A stretch of 64,000 nucleotides of DNA from Amorphoplanes digitatis. GTDB taxonomy: Bacteria > Actinomycetota > Actinomycetes > Mycobacteriales > Micromonosporaceae. Where the stretch lies: NCBI RefSeq assembly GCF_014205335.1, contig NZ_JACHNH010000001.1:4210501-4274500 (forward strand). Direction: 5' to 3'. The notes beneath the pieces were generated by a model. That model was not told the DNA's origin. It did no database searches and worked only from the letters and a program-made list of their open reading frames with translations. Numbering within the stretch: position 1 is the stretch's first letter; each line of letters opens with the position of its first letter. The position numbers and the translations under genes were made by a program. Below, one piece after another: positions 43,501 to 49,303 of this stretch.

Positions 43501-43642
43501 CGTCGATGAGTTCGGCCTGGCTCAGCGGCTGCCCGCCGGCCATGGCGAGCAGGCCGAGCACCGCGCGCCGGCCGGCCGGGGCCAGCTCGACCGGTACGTC
43601 GCCGAGCCAGGCGCGGACGGGACCCAGCACCTGAATCCGCAC
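40589..43642 (-). CDS. SARP/AfsR-type regulator with NB-ARC and TPR domains
   Basis: A 1017-residue transcriptional activator. An OmpR-like winged helix occupies about 1-95 (LSQAELIDALWADRPPQSAA), and the bacterial transcriptional activator domain about 100-245. An NB-ARC ATPase has P-loop SGMAGVGKTALAVRW and SCAVVITSRD. The C-terminal third carries about seven TPRs (for example ALGNLGQVYRRQGRDEQAA). This is the AfsR layout, usually controlling secondary metabolism. The GTG start follows GGGGGTGAG; a GTG at 43687 would add 15 residues but would run through the direct repeats. It faces away from the CBM2 and TOMM genes, which it may regulate. Confidence 0.92.
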   Translation of the reverse strand: MRIQVLGPVRAWLGDVPVELAPAGRRAVLGLLAMAGGQPLSQAELIDALWADRPPQSAANIIQTHVKHLRRMLEPGRTSRSHSARLPRVGDGYALRVSADNLDLLRFRQLLAEAATARQNGDPRAAAELFAEALGQWHGAPLMDVPLLAGHPKVVALAEERRAALGRYGELMITLGAVSEALPALEEAAAAQPLDEAGQARLIRAYAAAGRRAKAFATFHDTRRRLADELGVDPGPALTAAHADLLREPGDADAAPAPAARPAPPAPARPTPAQLPADVPGFTGREEELAALDLLVTEDDEQLTAVVISAVSGMAGVGKTALAVRWAHRARPRFPDGQLYVNLRGYDTEQPMTPEDALAGFLRALGMASGDIPAARDERAAAYRSLLDGRRMLVVLDNAASVDQLRPLLPGTASCAVVITSRDTLPGLVARHGAGRLVVPLLPRDEALILITRLIGDRVRDDPAAADDLIGRCARLPLALRVAAELAAGRPGVPLRDLVAELADEGRRLELLNAGGDPQTGVRAVFSWSYRQLSPAAARAFRLLGLTPGPDIAGYSAAALLGTGVAEAGDLLEVLARAHLVQQAAADRFTLHDLLRAYAVNLNAEIGDGDGAAALDRLFDATLFTAAEAMDTLYPAEQHRRARVDRPESPVPPVGDGAGAQSWLDRERAGLVALVAHAATHGRPGHAVRLTLALLRYLESGGHYPEAVAMHEHAVRAARLSGDLAAEAQLLTNVAVMDVQQGHYEQADGLLRRAVELARSCGDHAAEARALGNLGHVDQWRGRYDEAAERLQEALALCRLTGDRAAEARALGNLGQVYRRQGRDEQAAAYLSEAVRICRRIGDPVGEGYALVSLGDVARRQRDVRRAVRCHRAALEIFRRTNERAGTALALDGLGASTHDTVFLREALEIFRQLGERAGETRATNSLGEVLTTTGQPKHGRDEHLAALALAREIGDRYEWGRAHAGLARVAETLGDADAAGRHWAQAWSRYAEIGAPEAEEIRSIIDRRQSSGTTPH

Positions 43643-43676
43643 GCTCTCACCCCCGGGCAAGGCGGTGAAGGTGGGT

Positions 43677-43709
43677 CGTCCAGTCACCGTCCAGTCAGGA
43701 TCCAGTAGG
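43677..43709. promoter_or_regulatory. Three 11-bp direct repeats, SARP-type operator
   Basis: Three adjacent 11-bp units, CGTCCAGTCAC, CGTCCAGTCAG and GATCCAGTAGG, share the core TCCAGT. SARP proteins bind direct repeats spaced by one helical turn (11 bp). The array lies 35 bp upstream of the SARP start and about 70 bp upstream of the divergent CBM2 gene. Confidence 0.7.
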
Positions 43710-43777
43710 GCGGTCCACCCTGCTCAAGGAACCATAGGTCGACCCAATCTGATATCACAAGGACGGGGAGTTCCATA

Positions 43778-44179
43778 GTGACGCATCGATTCCTGGCGGT
43801 CGCGGCCGGCATCGCCGCGGCCCTGCTCACGCCCGCCGTGCCGGCCGCGGCCGTGGACCCGGCGGTCTGCCATGTCGGGTATCAGACGAATGGTGATTCA
43901 TCGTCGTTCACCGCGAAGATCACCATCACGAACACCGGACCGGCCACCCTGTACGGATGGACGCTGAAGTTCTCGCTGCCGGCCGGGCAGACGTTCCGCC
44001 TCGGCTTCGCGGCGGACTTCAAGGTGGATGGACAGGACGTGACCGGCTACAGCCTGAAGTACAACAGCGAGGTGAACCGCGGGGCGTCGGTGCCGGTGGG
44101 CTTCTACGCCGCCGGTGACGCCAAGGGGCCGCGGCCCGCCGAGTTCCGGATCAACGGCTACCTCTGCACGACCGGGTGA
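43778..44179 (+). CDS. Small secreted CBM2-like protein
   Basis: A 133-residue secreted protein: a signal peptide (1-25, ending AAA) and a single CBM2-type domain with the usual terminal cysteines (Cys31 and the Cys near the end of RINGYLC), plus AKITITNTGP and GWTLKFSLPAGQ. No catalytic domain is attached. The three surface tryptophans that bind cellulose in CBM2a appear replaced: absent in the first loop, Phe in RLGFAADF and Tyr in LKYNSEV. Cellulose binding is therefore doubtful. The GTG follows GGGGAG. It is divergent from the SARP gene and followed by a strong terminator. Confidence 0.8.
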   Translation: MTHRFLAVAAGIAAALLTPAVPAAAVDPAVCHVGYQTNGDSSSFTAKITITNTGPATLYGWTLKFSLPAGQTFRLGFAADFKVDGQDVTGYSLKYNSEVNRGASVPVGFYAAGDAKGPRPAEFRINGYLCTTG

Positions 44180-44224
44180 CGTCGCGACGCTCGTCCGTGT
44201 GATCGTTCACCACCACGACACCGG

Positions 44225-44258
44225 GGGGCCGATCGGGTTTTTACACCCGGTCGGCCCC
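44225..44258 (+). terminator. Hairpin terminator after the CBM2-like gene
   Basis: A 14-bp stem (44225-44238 with 44245-44258, one wobble) has a TTTTAC loop. It isolates the CBM2 gene from the TOMM operon that follows. Confidence 0.8.
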
Positions 44259-44344
44259 GTTATGTACCCCAAAGAATGGCGCCGTACCCCAACAACCCGC
44301 AGTTTCCGCAATCCTCAGCGAACCAGGTGACCGTCGGTACACAG

Positions 44345-44367
44345 TTGTGAACGCGCTGAGTTCACAA
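44345..44367. promoter_or_regulatory. Inverted repeat upstream of the TOMM operon
   Basis: Perfect 8-bp arms TTGTGAAC (44345-44352) and GTTCACAA (44360-44367) have a 7-bp spacer. It lies about 60 bp before the YcaO start, a position suited to an operator for a dimeric regulator. No TetR or GntR gene is adjacent. Confidence 0.5.
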
Positions 44368-44428
44368 ACTGCGCCGCCGGACGACTTTCTCGTCCGCGAA
44401 ATCAACCGGCCACACGAGAGAGCGCTGA

Positions 44429-45757
44429 ATGAGTGCGGTAACCACGGAAGTGGTGCAGCGACAAACGGGCAAGGCCCGGCTGCAGGATCTGGTGTCCCCC
44501 CTGGGCGGCCTGGTCGATCACGTGTTGCAACTTCCGGTCGAGCCGTCGAGCCCGCCGCTGGTGGTGCAGTCGGCCGCCCTCGGCGACGTGTCGACGGTGA
44601 TGCCCTACCTGTGCGGCCCGGAATGCCTCGGTGACCTCGACGGCACCGGAACCGGCGTGGACCGGGACCGGGCGGAGATCGTCGCGATCGCCGAAGGGCT
44701 GGAACGGTACGCGAACTGCGTGTACGACGAACGGCAGTTCCGCCGGGCGACCGCCGACGAGCTCGGCGCCGAGGCGCTCGACCTGGACACCCTGCCGCGC
44801 TGCTCGCCGACCGAGCTGGCCGATCCCGACTGCCCGCTCGTCCTGCCCGACCCGGCGGAGCCGATGCGCTGGATCCGCAGCCTGAGCATGCGTACCGGCG
44901 AGCCCTGCTGGATCCCCGCCGTGCTGGTGTACATGCACTTCTCCCCGTTCGCCGGTGAGCGCATCACCAACTCCATCTCCACCGGGGCGGCGACCTACTC
45001 GGACCCGGCCACGGCGGTCTGCGGCGCGCTCTGCGAGGTGATCGAGCGGGACGCGATCAGCCTCACCTGGCTCCAGCAGCTCGCCCTGCCGCGGATCGAG
45101 CTCGACGAGGTCGGCCCGCAGCTGCGGCGCTACCTCGACCTGTACGCCGACCGGGACATGAAGATCGAGCTCTTCGACGCGACCACCGACGTCGGGATCC
45201 CCACCGTGTACGGCGTCTCCGTCGCGCCGGACCACCCCAACTGCCGGACGGTGGTCTCCTGCGCGACAAGCCTCGACCCGCAGACCGCGGCCGCGAAGGC
45301 GATCTGCGAGACGGTGTCGGTGCGGATCGCGCTGACGGACGAGCGGCCGCCGAGCGATGACGTGCGGACCTTCACCGGCGTGTCGGACGGCGCGGCCTAC
45401 ATGTGCGTGCCGGAGCGGGCGGCGGCGTTCGACTTCCTGCTGAACTCGCCCGCGCGCCGCCGGCTCTCGGAGATGCCGAACCTGTCCACCGGCGATCCCA
45501 CCGCCGACCTGCGCCTGGTGTGCTCCCGGCTGGCCGACTGCGGAATGGACGCGTACGTCGTGGACCTGACCACCGACGAGGCGCTGCGGGCCGGGATGAC
45601 CGTGGTGCGGGCCGTCGTTCCCGGGCTCCAGCCGCTGACCTTCCACTACCGCGCCCGCTTCCTCGGCCACCGCCGGCTCTACGAGGCGCCCGCCCGGATG
45701 GGCTACCCGACCCGCGCCGAGGCCGAGCTGAACGCCTGGCCGCAGCCGTTCGCCTGA
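44429..45757 (+). CDS. YcaO-domain azoline-forming cyclodehydratase
   Basis: A 442-residue YcaO protein, the ATP-dependent enzyme that activates peptide amides so that Cys, Ser or Thr side chains cyclise to azolines. Nucleotide and Mg-binding motifs are visible: AIAEGLERYAN (86-96), ISTGAAT (183-189) and LCEVIERDA (201-209). The C-terminus ends NAWPQPFA, a variant of the proline-rich tail that is functionally important in YcaO proteins. It has no fused E1 domain, so it must work with the E1-like proteins encoded next. It heads the TOMM operon; the SD is weak. Confidence 0.92.
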   Translation: MSAVTTEVVQRQTGKARLQDLVSPLGGLVDHVLQLPVEPSSPPLVVQSAALGDVSTVMPYLCGPECLGDLDGTGTGVDRDRAEIVAIAEGLERYANCVYDERQFRRATADELGAEALDLDTLPRCSPTELADPDCPLVLPDPAEPMRWIRSLSMRTGEPCWIPAVLVYMHFSPFAGERITNSISTGAATYSDPATAVCGALCEVIERDAISLTWLQQLALPRIELDEVGPQLRRYLDLYADRDMKIELFDATTDVGIPTVYGVSVAPDHPNCRTVVSCATSLDPQTAAAKAICETVSVRIALTDERPPSDDVRTFTGVSDGAAYMCVPERAAAFDFLLNSPARRRLSEMPNLSTGDPTADLRLVCSRLADCGMDAYVVDLTTDEALRAGMTVVRAVVPGLQPLTFHYRARFLGHRRLYEAPARMGYPTRAEAELNAWPQPFA

Positions 45758-45771
45758 TGTCAGGAGCTTGT

Positions 45772-46422
45772 ATGTACCACCTGATCGTCACCCCCGTCGG
45801 CCCGTTCGGGTACGCGGTCGCCGAGCGCCTGCGCGACCTGTGCCACGACATCGAGGTCGCCGGTGCCCCCGCCGGATCCGTCGCGCCGCCGCCGGTGCCG
45901 GACCCGGAGCGCCCGTCCGGGCCGCGGCTGAACCTGCTCGTGGCCTGGCGGCGGGTGCCGCTGATGGAGCGGGAGTTCGACGAGGAGTCGTTCCGGTCCG
46001 GCCAGCCGTGGCTGCCGGTCGTCCTGGACCATCCGGTGCTGGAGATAGGCCCGGTGGTGGTGCCCGGAGCCGGCGCCTGCCACGGCTGCTACCTGCGCCG
46101 GCGCACCCAGCACGACCCGGCCCGCGCGGTGCGCGCGGCCGTCGAGAACCACTACGACTCCGACGCCGTCGCCGGCCCGGCCGGATACCTGCCCTCGACC
46201 GCGCTGTTCGCCGCCGCCGCGGCGGCCGACGTGGTCGACCGGCTGCGGAACTCGCCCGAGGACGAGGCCGGCCGGGTGCGCCAGATCGACGTGCCGACCC
46301 AGCAGGTGCGCTCCGGCCGGGTGGTCGGCGTGCACGGCTGCCCGCGGTGCGGCCTGGGCCGCCCCGAGGCCACCCGCTCGTACGAGCGCCTTCCGGAGCT
46401 GTTGAGCGGAGTGTGGAAATGA
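45772..46422 (+). CDS. Small E1/ThiF-like TOMM cyclodehydratase partner
   Basis: A 216-residue protein resembling the C-terminal part of ocin-ThiF-like (TOMM C-protein) partners. A structural zinc tetrad is apparent: Cys103/Cys106 in CHGCYLRRRTQHDP and Cys190/Cys193 in HGCPRCGLG. The N-terminus lacks an obvious leader-binding winged helix or a complete nucleotide-binding loop. It probably contributes to the cyclodehydratase complex with the YcaO protein. The start is fixed by CAGGAG five bases upstream, 14 bp after ycaO, and its stop overlaps the next gene (ATGA). Confidence 0.8.
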   Translation: MYHLIVTPVGPFGYAVAERLRDLCHDIEVAGAPAGSVAPPPVPDPERPSGPRLNLLVAWRRVPLMEREFDEESFRSGQPWLPVVLDHPVLEIGPVVVPGAGACHGCYLRRRTQHDPARAVRAAVENHYDSDAVAGPAGYLPSTALFAAAAAADVVDRLRNSPEDEAGRVRQIDVPTQQVRSGRVVGVHGCPRCGLGRPEATRSYERLPELLSGVWK

Positions 46423-48110
46423 TCGGTACCGAGGAGGCCACCCGGCACGAGGGCCGGATGAGCGCCGCGACGATGGCGCACGTCGTCGCCGCCGACCCCC
46501 AGTTCCAGGTGCCGGTGCGGCCCTGCCTGGTGCCCGGCCTGGTGCGCGTAGCGCTGGACGACGGAATGGCGTTCGTCGGCAGCGGCAACCGGCAGTCGGC
46601 GCTGCGCGGGCGGACCGCGACCACGCTCATACCGCGGCTGCTGCCGGCGCTCGACGGCACCCGCACCGTCGAGGAGCTGGCCGCGCTGCACACCGACGTG
46701 AGCGAGCGCACCATCCGCGCCTGCGTGTCCCTGCTGTACATCAGCGGGCTGCTCCAGGACGGCCCGGCCGGCGCGGAGGTCGGGCTGATCCCGAACGAGG
46801 TCGTCGGCTACCTGGGCCGGAACCTGGACACGACGCGGGTCAACCGCAACCGCAACGAGGCGTGCGAGCGGCTCGCGCAGGCCCGGGTGCTGATCGCCGG
46901 ACCCGAGTCCCTCACCGGCCGGCTGCGCGCCGAGCTGACCGCGTCGGGCGTCGACGCACACCCGTGGACCGGTCCGGCCGAGAGCATCGGCGCCGGCGAC
47001 CTCGTGGTCGCCGTCGACGACGGGGACGCCGCCGCGCTGGCGGAGCTGGACGACGCCTGTCGCCGCGCCGGTGTCGCCTGGCTGCGCACCGCGGCGGGTG
47101 AGCGCACGGTCGAGGTGGGCCCGCTGTTCGACGCCCGGCACACCGGCTGCTACGCGTGCTTCGCCGCGGAGCGGCCCGGTCCGGCGGGCGTTCCGTCGCC
47201 GGCCCGCGCCGCCGCCTGGGCGGCGCTGATCGGCACCGAGATCGTGCACCTGCTGTCCCGGGTCGGCGTGACCTCGTCGATGTCCGGCGCCGTCGTGTTC
47301 GATCTCGGCGACTGGACACAGTCGATGGTCGGCGCCTACCGCCGGCCCGGCTGCCTGCTCTGCCTGCCGACCCGGGCGCCGGCGGACGGCCCGGCCCTGG
47401 CGTACGTGTACGAGCAGTCGGTGGCGTTCCCGCCGCACGAATGGCTCAACCCCAAGGACCATCAGGTGCACTACCGGCCGGCGAACGCGGCCCTTCAGCG
47501 GTACAACAAGGAGTACCAGGGCGCGCCGCGCGTCGCACTCAACGGCGGGCGGCCGGGAACCGCGCCCGGCCTGACCACCACGGACCTGTCGGCGCTGCTG
47601 CTGCGCACCGCCGGACTGCGCGAGGGCGGTCCGGCGGCCGAACCCGGCCAGGTGGACCGGTGGGCGCCGACCGGCGGGAACCTGGGCTCGGTGCAGGCGT
47701 ACCTGCTCGCGCTCGACGTGGCCGGGCTCGAGCCCGGCTGGTACTTCTACCAGCGCGGCGACCACAGCCTGGCGCGGATCCGCGCCCGGCGCCCGGACGA
47801 CGGCGAGGCCGCCGCGGTCTGCCCGGAGCTCGCGGGGGAGCGCCCCGCGGCCCTGGTCGTGCTCACCGGCGCGCTCGGCGTGGTCGCGGCGAAGTACCAC
47901 GACTTCTCCTACCGGCTCCTCTGCCTGGACGCCGGGGTGGCGCTCGCCCAGCTCTCCGCCCTCGCGCCGGGGTACGGCATGTCGGCGCGGATCGCCGACC
48001 GGTGGGACGACCTGGCCCTTGCCGCGGCCCTGCGCCTGGAGGACGGCGTCGAACCGGTCACCGCGGTGGTCGCGATCAACCGGAGGAACGACGATGACAC
48101 AGAGCGTTGA
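46419..48110 (+). CDS. Leader-binding E1-like protein fused to a SagB-type dehydrogenase
   Basis: A 563-residue fusion. Residues about 30-118 look like a RiPP recognition element (PqqD-like winged helix, ending in the RTVEELAAL helix and SLLYISGLLQDG). Residues about 150-325 are E1/ThiF-like with a zinc tetrad (Cys244, Cys247, Cys312, Cys315). Residues about 385-560 are a SagB-type nitroreductase-fold dehydrogenase (APTGGNLGSVQAYLLALDVA, LEPGWYFYQRGDHSLARI, YRLLCLDAGVALAQL). It should bind the precursor leader, help cyclise Cys residues and oxidise thiazolines to thiazoles with FMN. It is coupled to its neighbours at both ends. Confidence 0.85.
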   Translation: MIGTEEATRHEGRMSAATMAHVVAADPQFQVPVRPCLVPGLVRVALDDGMAFVGSGNRQSALRGRTATTLIPRLLPALDGTRTVEELAALHTDVSERTIRACVSLLYISGLLQDGPAGAEVGLIPNEVVGYLGRNLDTTRVNRNRNEACERLAQARVLIAGPESLTGRLRAELTASGVDAHPWTGPAESIGAGDLVVAVDDGDAAALAELDDACRRAGVAWLRTAAGERTVEVGPLFDARHTGCYACFAAERPGPAGVPSPARAAAWAALIGTEIVHLLSRVGVTSSMSGAVVFDLGDWTQSMVGAYRRPGCLLCLPTRAPADGPALAYVYEQSVAFPPHEWLNPKDHQVHYRPANAALQRYNKEYQGAPRVALNGGRPGTAPGLTTTDLSALLLRTAGLREGGPAAEPGQVDRWAPTGGNLGSVQAYLLALDVAGLEPGWYFYQRGDHSLARIRARRPDDGEAAAVCPELAGERPAALVVLTGALGVVAAKYHDFSYRLLCLDAGVALAQLSALAPGYGMSARIADRWDDLALAAALRLEDGVEPVTAVVAINRRNDDDTER

Positions 48111-48825
48111 GACACCCGTCGTGCCCGGGCTGCTCGAACGGCTGCTGGCCGACACCCGGCTGGACGCCGCGGCGTCCGCCCGGCCCCGGCACCCGGTGCC
48201 GGCGGAGCTGCGCCGGGCGCCGCAGGACGGGCCGCTCACCGAGCTGCCGCCGCCGGCCGCACCGCGCGCGGCCCTGGACGACGTGCTCCTGGAGCGCACC
48301 GCGGTCCGCGACTACGCGCAGACCCCGCTGTCCGCGGCGGACCTGTCCGCCGTCCTGTCCGCCGCCGATCGGATGGACGCCGGCGGGTGGCCGGCGGAGC
48401 GGGCCGCCGGGGTCGACCTGGAGCTGTACTGCGCGTCCTGGCGGGTCACCGGCGTGGACACCGGGCTGTACCGGTACCTGCCCGGGCGGTCGGCGCTGTG
48501 CCGGGTGGCGAGCCTGCCGGACGGTCCGCAGGCCGAGGAGCTCGTCATCCAGCGGGAGTTCGCGCGGGCGGCCGCCCTCGTCGTCATCACCGGCAACCTG
48601 GCCGCTGCGCTCGCCCGCAACGGCAGCCACGGCCACCGGCTGCTGCTCACCCGGGCCGGCGCCGCCGGCCACGCCGCGTGGCTCGCCGCGCTGCGCCACG
48701 ACCTCGTCGGCACGGTCTTCGCGGGCCTTCTGCCGCACGTCCTCCGGGAACGCGCGGCCGCCGACGGATATCACCGGGCCGCGCTGTTCGCGTTCGCCGT
48801 CGGTCGCCCACCGGCACGAACCTGA
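48094..48825 (+). CDS. Second SagB/nitroreductase-type azoline dehydrogenase
   Basis: A 243-residue nitroreductase-fold protein. The N-terminal LLERTAVRDYAQTPLSAADL matches the FMN-phosphate-binding start of SagB/McbC-type oxidases, and GLYRYLPGRSALCRVA and LLTRAGAAGHAAWLAAL match later blocks. It would oxidise azolines to azoles. It overlaps the E1-SagB fusion by 17 bp with a CGGAGGA SD. With the fused dehydrogenase, the cluster encodes two such domains, which may form a heterodimer or divide the substrate sites. Confidence 0.82.
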   Translation: MTQSVETPVVPGLLERLLADTRLDAAASARPRHPVPAELRRAPQDGPLTELPPPAAPRAALDDVLLERTAVRDYAQTPLSAADLSAVLSAADRMDAGGWPAERAAGVDLELYCASWRVTGVDTGLYRYLPGRSALCRVASLPDGPQAEELVIQREFARAAALVVITGNLAAALARNGSHGHRLLLTRAGAAGHAAWLAALRHDLVGTVFAGLLPHVLRERAAADGYHRAALFAFAVGRPPART

Positions 48826-48874
48826 CAGCACGCCACCAGTCTGGGGTCCGCGCTCACGACGCGACGGGCCTCGG

Positions 48875-48898
48875 CCGGTCGGCCCATCGGCCGATCGG
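48875..48898 (+). promoter_or_regulatory. Hairpin just upstream of the precursor gene
   Basis: A 10-bp stem CCGGTCGGCC / GGCCGATCGG (one G-U) closes a CATC loop. It lies between the second dehydrogenase gene and the SD of the precursor gene. It could be a terminator, attenuator or RNA-processing site separating the enzyme and precursor messages. Confidence 0.5.
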
Positions 48899-48935
48899 AA
48901 CTGCATGTAAACGACACATCAAAGGAGTGAGTCGC

Positions 48936-49220
48936 ATGCACACAGAACTGACCGGGCCTGAGGCAATCGAGGAACTGGACCTATGGCTCGAGGACGACCT
49001 GACGGCTGAACAGCTGCCGACCGTCGTCAGCGCTTCGCTGCTCGGTAGCGGCGGCTGCGGTGGCTGTGGCGGATGCCGCGGATGCCGCGGCTGTGGCGGT
49101 GGCTGTGGCGGTTGCCGTGGCTGCCGCGGTTGCCGCGGTTGCCGTGGATGCCGCGGTTGCGGCGGTTGCGGTGGCGGTGGCTGTGGCGGCTGCGGCGGCG
49201 GTTGCGGCGGCTGCAAGTAG
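48936..49220 (+). CDS. Cys/Gly/Arg-rich TOMM precursor peptide
   Basis: A 94-residue peptide with a bipartite RiPP-precursor design. Residues 1-40 are an acidic leader (EAIEELDLWLEDDLTAEQLP, then VVSASLLGSGG). Residues 41-94 are a core of only Cys (17), Gly and Arg (7) plus a final Lys. Cysteines occur every third residue as CGG or CRG, with three longer gaps (53-57, 78-83, 86-90). Cyclodehydration would yield up to 17 thiazoles in a cationic chain. Leader cleavage near Gly-Gly at 39-40 is plausible. It has a strong AAAGGAG SD eight bases before the ATG and lies within the operon of YcaO and dehydrogenase genes. A metal-binding Cys protein is the less likely alternative. Confidence 0.88.
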   Translation: MHTELTGPEAIEELDLWLEDDLTAEQLPTVVSASLLGSGGCGGCGGCRGCRGCGGGCGGCRGCRGCRGCRGCRGCGGCGGGGCGGCGGGCGGCK

Positions 49221-49232
49221 GGCTGATCAGGG

Positions 49233-49262
49233 CCGGGGGCGTGCCGAAAGGCGCGTCCCCGG
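49233..49262 (+). terminator. GAAA-tetraloop hairpin after the precursor gene
   Basis: A 13-bp stem (49233-49245 with 49250-49262, two G-U pairs) is capped by a GAAA tetraloop, 13 bp after the precursor stop. There is no T-tract. Such hairpins after RiPP precursor genes often act as partial terminators or 3' stabilisers that raise precursor mRNA over the downstream genes. Confidence 0.7.
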
Positions 49263-49303
49263 TCCGTCGTACCTCCCCCTGAGGAAAGGAAACGAAGTCG
49301 CCG

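Noticed and set aside
49056..49217. Short tandem repeats that could be mistaken for a CRISPR or minisatellite array
   Set aside because: The repeats are codons for Cys-Gly-Gly/Cys-Arg-Gly in one frame with a strong SD, and there are no spacers.
48936..49220. Cys-rich peptide as a metallothionein
   Set aside because: The acidic leader-like N-terminus and the place inside a YcaO/SagB operon fit a RiPP precursor better. It is kept only as a minor alternative.
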